From positions 1-5,763 of the forward strand of contig JAACZX010000545.1 of assembly GCA_009996555.1 (NCBI GenBank): DNA of 5,763 nucleotides, given 5' to 3'. The DNA is from Chitinophagaceae bacterium. GTDB taxonomy: Bacteria; Bacteroidota; Bacteroidia; Chitinophagales; Chitinophagaceae. Positions 1 to 5,763 of this stretch are shown here, piece by piece; the stretch's first letter is position 1; every line of letters begins with the position of its first letter. A model generated the notes under the pieces. The model saw only the letters and a list, made by a program, of their open reading frames with translations. It ran no database searches and was not told the origin of the DNA. A program made the position numbers and the translations under genes.

Positions 1-2709
1 TTTTTCATCTTCCACCGTTTGCACAAGGTATTCCCTTGTTAATTTATAATATGCCAACGGATCAGATTTCCTGCTTAGCAATCCTTTGTTGTAATAATAT
101 GGCTGCGATGAAATGCGGAGATTCCCTTCCGGGTCATAAATATTTACATCCACACCATGTATCTCCGAAATGCGGTTCACCTTATTCTGCAACTCACGTG
201 ATGAAGCATCGTCATATACTTTCAACACATCATCAAATATTGCATGATTGTTCAATGCAGCTTCCACTTCGGAACGCATAATGCCGATAGTGCGAGAAAG
301 ACGTTCTTTGTTAATACGGCTGTGCCGGTTAATGAAAAAGAAAATGGTGGAGGCTCCAATGATGAGGAATGAAAAAATACTGATGCCGATGATGGTAGTA
401 TGCACCTGTGTGCGGAAGGTAAGCTGCAAATGCTGTTTCCACTGGCTGCGGTTAACACCCAAACGCAACAGGTATTGTACCATTCTGAAAATGGTCAGCA
501 TTAACAGGAACACACAAAACAACCAGGCAAATAATGTAATGGACTCAAGCAAATTGTTTTGCGGCTTAGTAACTACAACTGTAAGGCTTTTTGATGCGGA
601 ATACCATAATTCCAGGTAGCCATTCTTTTTTATTCTTGTGTAGGTTGATTTGTTTTCCTGTTCCTGGGTTAAGTGAATAGGAAAAGGATAATCGTTGGCA
701 CTGGTGATGAGCTCTTTGTTTTTATATATGGCATACGCATACGCTGGCGCATTATCCGGTAACAGGTTGAATGATTTGGAAAACAGCTCAGGATAAAATT
801 TTTCATCGGAATAACGTTTGGGCCTTGATACAAGAAAGATAAAACCCGTAAGCCTTCCCGTTTCCCGATCCACCACTTCTTTACGTGCTATATAATAAAA
901 CCTGTCGAACGATTCTTCGTAATACTGCCAGTCACGCACACTGGTGGGTCTGCTTTGTAAATTATAAATGGTGTTAAGCGTGCTGTATGCAGTAGAATCA
1001 ATATTATACAACGGTTGCTCCAGTTCATTAAATGCATAGATCTCTGTATCAAACTTATTGAGATAGCCGGTAAAACTTTCACTCACCAGGCTATCTTTTA
1101 AAAACTGGCTGCTGCCCTGGTTAGCGAAACGGTAAAACTGTTCATCCAGAAAATCGCTTCTGAAATTGCGCAGCGCAATGTTCAGCAAACTTTCCGCAGA
1201 TGGATCGGTTTGCAAGCTCAGTTTCTCAGCCATACTGGTGAGCTTCAGCCATTGCTTTCTTCCATTTTCACTAATCAGTAATGATGTAAGTGAAACAGAG
1301 AAAAAGAATAGCCAGAAAATTGTTTTACCTGTTGATGGCAAAAAGCTGAGCTGCATGCGGCGGCTGCTGAATAAAACTGTAAGCATTAACAACCAGCCAA
1401 GCAATGCCAGGTGATACAATACCAATGATGAACTGAGTGTAAATGTGAGATACAGCAATCCTGCGATGGTGATCATCAGTATCTGTATCTGCAATTTGTT
1501 TTCGCTGTAGCGTTTCAAAAAACCAAACAGCCAGTCAACAAGCAGGAAGTAATTCAACGCAAGTGAGCCAAGGATAAAGAAGCCTGCAAAGCTGAAAATA
1601 TTCAGGCTGAAAATATTGGTTACATCAAATGATATCTGCGAATCAGCAATAAGACTGCGGACTATATTTCCAAAGAGAATGGTTAAACCGAAAATAAGAA
1701 CTGTTGTAATGATCAACCCTACCTTGCGGTTAAAAGGAAAAGGAACAATGACTGCTGTTTTTCCATAACGACGGATAAAAAGCAATATCCATAATAATAG
1801 AAATGAGTTGATCAGCAAATCGCCCAACGAACGTAAAATACTGTTGGACCCATATACTGCAGGATCAAACAGATCGAACTGGCGGAGATTTAACGGAATG
1901 GGAAAATAATAACTTAATATACGCAACAGCAGTATGGCAACAACCAAAAACAACAAACCGATGCTGAATGAATAACGGGCAACCATTGCTGCAGCTGCTT
2001 TATGCAACAGCATTAAAAAACAAAACATGGCCATGAAGCGGAGCAACACCGTCATTTTATTTAACGGCTGCGGAAAATTGTTTTGTTCTTTTAACCAAAA
2101 CAAACCGGTGCCATCGGTTGCTTTTATCTGCAATGAAGATTGCTCCAGATCGCTGATGGAATAATACTTTTCAATTCCATCAACGTATGCAAAAGTGTTA
2201 CTGAGATAATTTGTGGTAACAAAATAATTCCACTTAACCGGTATCAGCGCCATGGCATAGCACGACGATTTGTTGCCCAGCTTTACTGTTTGTTTATAAA
2301 CAGTGTAATACCCGTTAATGAGTTGCTCAAACCAGATACCATCGGCCCGTTGCCAAAGTTCATTGGCAGGCAAAATCGTTTGTGTATTCCAGAACCTTGT
2401 TTGAAAACCATCGCTGCCATCGGAAGCAACAAAAATGAAATAATCTCTGCCCACCAGTGCCGCTACATCATCCTTCGAAGATTTCCCCTGGTTGAGGCGC
2501 AGCAACAGCGACGTATCCTTTAAGATTTTTGCAAAATCTTTTTCTCTTCGGTTGATGTTTTTCTGCAGTGCTTTTTTCACCTGCACCGGTGCAGAAGTGT
2601 ACGACCAGTAATATTGAAACAGGTAAGAGAATGTAAGTAACCAACCGGCCAAAATAAGCAGGTAGCCATTTTTATTAACAAAGCGGCGGATGGTTGTAAT
2701 GTGGTTCAA
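1..2709 (-). CDS. Large NtrY-like membrane sensor histidine kinase, N-terminal 903 residues (3' end cut by window edge)
   Basis: One uninterrupted frame runs from a TTG at 2709 to the left edge, so the C-terminus is missing. Counted from that TTG, a TM segment lies at about 15-33. An extracytoplasmic domain follows to about 218, then a block of eight hydrophobic segments (about 219-480), a second extracytoplasmic domain (480-723), TM segments at 724-745 and 771-794, and a third sensor region to the edge. The last part, with IYDPEGNLRISSQP followed by GLLSRK and AYYKL, resembles the PAS/Cache-like sensor just before the final TM and HAMP of large Bacteroidota NtrY-type kinases. The DHp and ATPase domains would lie outside the window, so kinase activity is inferred. 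The start is uncertain. The TTG lies 4 bases after the mazG stop and leaves a short cytoplasmic tail before TM1. An in-frame ATG at 2760 would add 17 residues and overlap mazG. The gene is probably translated from the mazG transcript. A diverged sensor without a kinase domain is not excluded. Confidence 0.82.
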   Translation of the reverse strand, partial: MNHITTIRRFVNKNGYLLILAGWLLTFSYLFQYYWSYTSAPVQVKKALQKNINRREKDFAKILKDTSLLLRLNQGKSSKDDVAALVGRDYFIFVASDGSDGFQTRFWNTQTILPANELWQRADGIWFEQLINGYYTVYKQTVKLGNKSSCYAMALIPVKWNYFVTTNYLSNTFAYVDGIEKYYSISDLEQSSLQIKATDGTGLFWLKEQNNFPQPLNKMTVLLRFMAMFCFLMLLHKAAAAMVARYSFSIGLLFLVVAILLLRILSYYFPIPLNLRQFDLFDPAVYGSNSILRSLGDLLINSFLLLWILLFIRRYGKTAVIVPFPFNRKVGLIITTVLIFGLTILFGNIVRSLIADSQISFDVTNIFSLNIFSFAGFFILGSLALNYFLLVDWLFGFLKRYSENKLQIQILMITIAGLLYLTFTLSSSLVLYHLALLGWLLMLTVLFSSRRMQLSFLPSTGKTIFWLFFFSVSLTSLLISENGRKQWLKLTSMAEKLSLQTDPSAESLLNIALRNFRSDFLDEQFYRFANQGSSQFLKDSLVSESFTGYLNKFDTEIYAFNELEQPLYNIDSTAYSTLNTIYNLQSRPTSVRDWQYYEESFDRFYYIARKEVVDRETGRLTGFIFLVSRPKRYSDEKFYPELFSKSFNLLPDNAPAYAYAIYKNKELITSANDYPFPIHLTQEQENKSTYTRIKKNGYLELWYSASKSLTVVVTKPQNNLLESITLFAWLFCVFLLMLTIFRMVQYLLRLGVNRSQWKQHLQLTFRTQVHTTIIGISIFSFLIIGASTIFFFINRHSRINKERLSRTIGIMRSEVEAALNNHAIFDDVLKVYDDASSRELQNKVNRISEIHGVDVNIYDPEGNLRISSQPYYYNKGLLSRKSDPLAYYKLTREYLVQTVEDEK
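1591..1617. repeat. 15-bp tandem duplication (1.8 copies) inside the sensor kinase gene
   Basis: The unit GCTGAAAATATTCAG (1591-1605) is followed directly by GCTGAAAATATT (1606-1617). The length is a multiple of three, so the frame is kept, and on the minus strand it encodes an Asn-Ile-Phe-Ser-Leu / Asn-Ile-Phe-Ser-Phe doublet at the beginning of a membrane segment. It looks like a small in-frame replication-slippage duplication with no evident function. Confidence 0.8.
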
Positions 2710-2713
2710 GATA

Positions 2714-3496
2714 TTATTGCGATTCCCTGTTTTTTTGTTTGATGCGGTTCCAGATATCATCCATTTCTTCAAGGCTCATGTTTACTAACTGTTTGCCTTC
2801 ATGAACGGCCTCCTGCTCCATTTGCGTAAACCGCTTTATAAACTTTTGATTGGTGCGCTCCAGTGCATGATCAGCATCTATCTGCAAAAACCGTGCATAA
2901 TTCACCAATGAAAAGAAAACATCACCCAGCTCTTCTTCCATTTTATCATGCTCGCCGGTGTTCACCACTTCTTTCAATTCATTGATCTCTTCTTCAATTT
3001 TAGCAAACACCTGTTCTTTGCTGTCCCATTCAAAACCCACCTGCTTTGCTTTTTCCTGTATGCGAATGGCTTTTACCATGGAGGGTAATCCCTTTGGTAC
3101 ACCACTCAATACAGAAGTTTTTCCCTCTTTCATCTTCAGCTTTTCCCAATTGCGTTTTACATCTTCTTCATCATTCACTTTTATATCGCCGTAGATATGC
3201 GGATGCCGTGCTATTAATTTCTCACACACAGCATTGATCATTTCCGGTATTGTAAACTGTCCCTGTTCTGAACCGATCTTTGAATAGAAAACAATATGCA
3301 GCATCAAATCGCCCAACTCTTCTTTTATGTGTTTCCAGTTTTCTTCTGATATAGCATCCGTAAGCTCATACGTTTCTTCAATCGTCAGCTGACGCAGTGT
3401 ATGGATCGTTTGTTTTTTGTCCCACGGGCATTGCTCCCGTAACTCATCCATAATATTTACCAGGCGAAGAAAACTATCTGAAGTTGCTGTATCCAT
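2714..3496 (-). CDS. mazG: Nucleoside triphosphate pyrophosphohydrolase MazG
   Basis: This cytosolic, metal-dependent all-alpha NTP pyrophosphohydrolase hydrolyses (d)NTPs to the monophosphate and pyrophosphate. In E. coli it helps clear aberrant nucleotides and lowers ppGpp under starvation. The 260-residue length is typical of full two-domain MazG proteins. The N-terminal domain has CPWDKKQT (23-30), the metal-binding EExxE at E40-E41-E44, and ELGD (60-63). RHPHIYGD (97-104) and the NWEKLK block follow. The second domain begins near VGFEWD (153-158), with EEINE (169-173) and ELGD (189-192), so the acidic residues of both domains are intact. The ATG at 3496 is chosen because it lies 3 bases after the stop of the upstream DUF3667 gene and gives the usual short leader before the CPWD block. 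The gene sits mid-operon, with the sensor kinase gene starting 4 bases after its stop. Membership of the MazG family is clear. The substrate preference in this organism cannot be read from the sequence. Confidence 0.97.
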   Translation of the reverse strand: MDTATSDSFLRLVNIMDELREQCPWDKKQTIHTLRQLTIEETYELTDAISEENWKHIKEELGDLMLHIVFYSKIGSEQGQFTIPEMINAVCEKLIARHPHIYGDIKVNDEEDVKRNWEKLKMKEGKTSVLSGVPKGLPSMVKAIRIQEKAKQVGFEWDSKEQVFAKIEEEINELKEVVNTGEHDKMEEELGDVFFSLVNYARFLQIDADHALERTNQKFIKRFTQMEQEAVHEGKQLVNMSLEEMDDIWNRIKQKNRESQ

Positions 3497-3499
3497 ATG

Positions 3500-4624
3500 C
3501 TAAATATTAAATGCAGAGAAAATTAAGAATCCTGTGAAAAGGAAAATAACAAGAATGAAAAAGATGAAGTTAAGAAGAAAGTATTTGATGATGGTTTTAG
3601 CCCGGCCCTGCCCATAGTAATTACGCATAGCCTTGTACAAATAAATAAAGAAAGAAAAACCAAGCGCTATCTGCAGCCAGATAAAAATACTCCAGCCTGT
3701 TGTTTCACCAAGTTTGTTTGCAGCAAAATAAAGGAGCATTGCCAGGAAACAGAAAATATAATAATAGATGCTGAAGATGCCATGGTTCACAAAATTAAAT
3801 TCTTTGCGCCTGCGTATGTACAGCAGCGAAAGTATGAGCGCAAACATGGGTAATGATACAAAGAAGATAGTAGGTAACTTATGCAAAAACACATCGCTGA
3901 TGCGGGCAAATGCCAGTCCGGGTGTTTTGCCGTATTTCTCATTAATGTGTGCTGCTTTCCTGTTCACCAATGTAGTAAACCATCCATCCCGTTCATTTTC
4001 CGGTAATGATTGCTGAATGGAATCATACGCTTTAACTGATTCAAACTTTTCATTAAAATCAAACAGTATTGGTGGTTTTTTCTTTTTAACAAGTTCGCCT
4101 GTTTGCAATGAATCCCTCTCCTGTGCTTTTACTTTAATGAGTGAATCAATCAATTTTTCATTGAGCTGATCCATCCTGTTGAGGTTACCTACCGTTTGCC
4201 GGGCAATACTGATCTCACCGGAAACAAAGTTGACATCAAAATTTACATCGCTGTCCCGGAAACGCTCTTCCAGCTTGGCATAGCTAACTGCCACAGCATT
4301 ATCATCGATCTTAAACAGCGAAAAGAAAATGATAAAAAAGAAAGCCGATGTAAACACATACATCCGCACAGGGTTCATATAACTTATTCTGCGGCCACGG
4401 GCATATTCAGCCGGTAAAAAACCCGGCCTGAACAATACATAACGGATAGCCTTGCCAAACTTGCCTTCAAAATGAGTGATATCGTTAAAGAAATGAACCA
4501 CCAGCTCCCATGCCGATTCCTTGGGTTCAATATTCTCCTGCCCGCACACATGACAATAACGGCCAAAGACCCTTGCATTACAGTTCAAGCAATTTTTTTC
4601 TTTCCGTTCCTTGCCGTGCGACAT
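3500..4624 (-). CDS. DUF3667 family membrane protein with N-terminal zinc ribbon
   Basis: The protein has 374 residues and unknown function. A four-cysteine zinc ribbon lies near the N-terminus (C12, C15, C24, C27; CLNC then CHVCGQ). It is followed by the conserved DUF3667-like block, with HFFNDITHFEGKFGKAIRY (about 44-62), a FRPGFLPAEYARGRR stretch (65-79) and YMNPVRMYVF (82-91). TM1 spans about 87-105. A polar, charged, partly coiled-coil-prone loop runs to about residue 250, and four more hydrophobic helices fill the C-terminus, so about five TM segments are predicted in the inner membrane. Zinc binding is inferred from the cysteine spacing. The ATG at 4624 (MSHGKERKEKNCLNC) is preferred because it places the ribbon at the N-terminus, as is usual for the family. 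The frame stays open upstream to an ATG at 4699 and a TTG at 4708, but using those would overlap the start of the divergent gene. It is the first gene of the leftward operon, 3 bases before mazG. Confidence 0.9.
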   Translation of the reverse strand: MSHGKERKEKNCLNCNARVFGRYCHVCGQENIEPKESAWELVVHFFNDITHFEGKFGKAIRYVLFRPGFLPAEYARGRRISYMNPVRMYVFTSAFFFIIFFSLFKIDDNAVAVSYAKLEERFRDSDVNFDVNFVSGEISIARQTVGNLNRMDQLNEKLIDSLIKVKAQERDSLQTGELVKKKKPPILFDFNEKFESVKAYDSIQQSLPENERDGWFTTLVNRKAAHINEKYGKTPGLAFARISDVFLHKLPTIFFVSLPMFALILSLLYIRRRKEFNFVNHGIFSIYYYIFCFLAMLLYFAANKLGETTGWSIFIWLQIALGFSFFIYLYKAMRNYYGQGRAKTIIKYFLLNFIFFILVIFLFTGFLIFSAFNI

Positions 4625-4697
4625 ATATCCTGTGTTTTTGCTAAAAATAAAAAGATTCACCCATACGTTTCTCTTTTCAGAAATATCTTTGCCACAC
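4625..4697. promoter_or_regulatory. Divergent intergenic region between the DUF3667 operon and the secreted repeat protein
   Basis: This 73-base AT-rich gap is the only non-coding space between two genes read in opposite directions, so both promoters, or at least their cores, should lie here or just inside the opposite gene. On the plus strand TATCTTTG (4684-4691) fits the Bacteroidota -7 pattern TAnnTTTG. On the minus strand TATTTTTA (4649-4642) fits it with one mismatch. Neither has a TTTG -33 element at the usual 19-21 base spacing. No Shine-Dalgarno is seen before either start, which is common in this phylum. The location is well supported, but the exact boxes are not. Confidence 0.5.
4684..4691 (+). 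promoter_or_regulatory. Candidate Bacteroidota -7 promoter box (TATCTTTG)
   Basis: TATCTTTG matches the TAnnTTTG -7 consensus of the Bacteroidota primary sigma factor. It ends only 6 bases before the ATG at 4698, so a transcript started from it would have almost no 5' leader. No matching -33 TTTG is found 19-21 bases upstream; the nearest upstream TTTG is at 4637-4640. A chance match in AT-rich DNA is quite possible. Confidence 0.25.
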
Positions 4698-5537
4698 ATG
4701 ATGCACAAACTAATATCCGCTGTTGCTTTACTGGCCTTACTGCCCGCATTAAGCTATAGCCAGTACTACCAGAAAGACATACTTGGCACCCGCCAAACCA
4801 TGGAACAGATCAAACAGTACAAAACAAATAAGATCCGCAAAGTTGTACTTCAATCTTTTGAAGCAGGTGGCGAACCGGTGAAAGAATTTGTTTGTTTCCA
4901 GGAAATAAGCCCGGCGTTCAACATCATTAAAACATATACACAAACCATCAGCACCATGCAATCGGTATTGGTGAGCCAGTTCAATGCCAAAGGCCAGCTG
5001 ATACGCAGTGCAGACAGTTCCACCTCTACTTTGAATGTGTCAACCTACATCTATGATGCTGCAGGAAGACTGGCTGTGGTGGAAAATACATCGCAGGCCT
5101 ATGCGTATAAAACAAAAGAAACAGTGAAGCATCAATACAATTACGATTCAACAGGTTTTCCTGTTTCTATGTTGCAGATAAAAAACGGCACCGATACAAC
5201 GGTTGTACAATTTAAACCTGATGAAAAAGGCAATGTGGGTGAAGAGATCATTCTTGCAAAAGGTAAACCCACGCAAAACTGGTATTACTATTACGATGAG
5301 CAAAACCGCTTAACAGATGTCGTGCGTTATAATGAACGTGCCCGCCGTTTACTGCCCGATTATGTGTTTGAATACAACGATCAATCGCAGGTTTCGCAGA
5401 TGATATCTGTACAAACAGGCAGCAGCGATTATGTTACATGGCGCTACCAGTATAATGGACAGGGGTTAAAAGCAAAAGAAAGTTGCTTTAGTAAACAAAA
5501 GCAGTTGATGGGATATGTTACGTACAGGTATGAGTGA
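4698..5537 (+). CDS. Secreted YD/RHS-like repeat protein
   Basis: The protein has 279 residues and no recognised specific function. It begins with a Sec signal peptide: a short MMHK n-region, a hydrophobic core ISAVALLALLPAL, and a likely cleavage after SYSQ near residue 22. No lipobox cysteine is present, so a periplasmic or exported soluble protein is expected. From about residue 93 it consists of imperfect units of the form aromatic-x-Y/F-[DN]-x-x-G-x-[LV]: SQFNAKGQL, YIYDAAGRL, YNYDSTGFP, FKPDEKGNV, YYYDEQNRL, FEYNDQSQV and YQYNGQGLK. The Asp/Asn positions are 96, 120, 150, 175, 200, 227 and 253, and the protein ends with Y-R-Y-E, the beginning of another unit. This resembles the beta-hairpin YD repeats of RHS proteins, but the protein is far too short to be an RHS toxin and has no toxin tip. 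Of the adjacent ATGs at 4698 and 4701, either could be the start. An upstream in-frame ATG at 4611 would bury the signal peptide and overlap the divergent gene. The gene converges on the transposase gene, with the palindrome 4 bases after its stop. Confidence 0.85.
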   Translation: MMHKLISAVALLALLPALSYSQYYQKDILGTRQTMEQIKQYKTNKIRKVVLQSFEAGGEPVKEFVCFQEISPAFNIIKTYTQTISTMQSVLVSQFNAKGQLIRSADSSTSTLNVSTYIYDAAGRLAVVENTSQAYAYKTKETVKHQYNYDSTGFPVSMLQIKNGTDTTVVQFKPDEKGNVGEEIILAKGKPTQNWYYYYDEQNRLTDVVRYNERARRLLPDYVFEYNDQSQVSQMISVQTGSSDYVTWRYQYNGQGLKAKESCFSKQKQLMGYVTYRYE

Positions 5538-5541
5538 TGAC

Positions 5542-5574
5542 AGACCTCCGGGGTTTTTAAAACCCCGGAGGTCT
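5542..5574. repeat. Perfect 33-base palindrome, candidate REP-like element and shared terminator
   Basis: The arm AGACCTCCGGGGTTTT (5542-5557) pairs perfectly over 16 bp with 5559-5574, leaving one central base, T5558. The stem has a GC-rich base and an A/T-rich tip, so the loop would open at the tip. It fills most of the 36 bases between the stop at 5537 (plus) and the stop at 5576-5574 (minus). Its last base is also the last base of the transposase TAA. Its position beside a RAYT gene suggests a REP-like repeat mobilised by that family. Copy number in the genome cannot be seen here. The symmetric stem could also act as a terminator in both directions, but no long T-tract follows it on either strand. 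Confidence 0.85.
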
Positions 5575-5763
5575 TATTCGTCATTTATCTTTAGTTCAAC
5601 TTTTTGCTGATGAAACTGAATAAACTGTTCACGCCCGCCAAACCATGAAAGAACTTCGTCTCGTATAAGTGAAGTTGGAGCTGAATGAATCAATGCATGA
5701 TAAGAAGAATGTGCCCAATCTTCAATTCGCATACAAAAGCCATGATGAACAGCATTAGCATGT
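5574..5763 (-). CDS. REP-associated tyrosine transposase (RAYT, Y1/IS200-like), C-terminal 62 residues
   Basis: The gene enters at the right edge, so only its 3' end is present: 62 residues and a TAA stop at 5576-5574. The segment carries the tail typical of Bacteroidota RAYT/TnpA-REP proteins. HANAVHHGF corresponds to the usual HNPVHHGF, then comes RIEDWAHSSYHA (family form DWxxSSY), then TSLIRDEVLSWFGGREQFIQFHQ (quoted in parts in the findings). RAYTs are single-strand endonucleases of the HUH superfamily that act on palindromic REP repeats. The HUH motif and catalytic tyrosine should lie upstream, outside the window, so activity cannot be judged. There is no frameshift or stop in the visible part. 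The stop codon abuts the 33-base palindrome, and the gene converges on the secreted repeat protein gene. Assignment to the family rests on remembered motifs. Confidence 0.8.
   Translation of the reverse strand, partial: HANAVHHGFCMRIEDWAHSSYHALIHSAPTSLIRDEVLSWFGGREQFIQFHQQKVELKINDE

Noticed and set aside
248..619. Plus-strand open frame of 123 codons
   Set aside because: It lies antisense to the sensor kinase frame, which is open across the whole region and gives coherent TM and domain structure. This frame shows no recognisable domain.
2140..2523. Plus-strand open frame of 127 codons
   Set aside because: It is antisense to the first extracytoplasmic domain of the sensor gene, with no start context and no family resemblance.
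2522..2540. Inverted repeat AAGATTTT-TGC-AAAATCTT followed by T-rich sequence, terminator-like on the plus strand
   Set aside because: It lies inside the sensor coding frame (Asp-Phe-Ala-Lys-Ile-Leu), no plus-strand gene ends here, and the stem is AT-only apart from one GC pair per arm.
2958..3237. Two plus-strand frames of 63-78 codons
   Set aside because: They are shadows antisense to mazG, whose protein motifs are unambiguous.
2714..3496. MazG as part of a toxin-antitoxin or phage-defence locus
   Set aside because: No mazEF-like genes or defence nucleases are adjacent. The full two-domain form is the housekeeping type.
4611..4697. N-terminal extension of the secreted protein from the ATG at 4611
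   Set aside because: It would put about 29 residues before a textbook signal peptide and overlap the start of the divergent DUF3667 gene.
4749..4961. Minus-strand frame of 70 codons
   Set aside because: It is antisense to the N-terminal part of the secreted repeat protein and has no domain or promoter context.
4698..5537. Complete RHS toxin or polymorphic toxin
   Set aside because: The protein is only 279 residues, has no RHS core signature, no C-terminal toxin domain and no following immunity gene. Only the repeat motif is similar.

Overview
The window looks like chromosomal DNA of a Bacteroidota bacterium, probably near Chitinophagaceae. The evidence is the moderate-to-low GC, the AT-rich starts with no clear Shine-Dalgarno, and the content: a DUF3667 zinc-ribbon membrane protein, a very large multi-TM NtrY-like sensor kinase, and a secreted protein with YD-like repeats. 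The lineage call is an inference from protein character, not a database match.

Positions 1-4624 hold three minus-strand genes that read leftward as a tight operon. The order is DUF3667 membrane protein (4624-3500), then mazG, the NTP pyrophosphohydrolase (3496-2714), then a giant membrane sensor protein that runs off the left edge (2709-1, or from an ATG at 2760). The gaps are 3 and 4 bases, so co-transcription and translational coupling are likely. The sensor gene has no stop inside the window. Its missing C-terminus should carry the last TM, HAMP and histidine kinase domains. MazG is the only housekeeping enzyme of the three. Nothing visible ties the three into one pathway.

Positions 4625-4697 are a short divergent intergenic region holding the control signals for both directions. 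Positions 4698-5537 (plus strand) encode a 279-residue exported protein made of about seven imperfect YD/RHS-like units.

Positions 5542-5574 form a perfect 33-base palindrome lying between two convergent genes. The minus-strand gene to its right (5763-5574, cut by the window edge) encodes the C-terminal 62 residues of a REP-associated tyrosine transposase (RAYT, Y1/IS200-like family). Its stop codon touches the palindrome. A RAYT gene next to a strong palindrome is the arrangement expected of a REP/RAYT element, and this is the most interesting feature of the window. The palindrome probably also terminates transcription of one or both convergent genes.

No tRNA, rRNA, CRISPR array or complete insertion sequence was seen.
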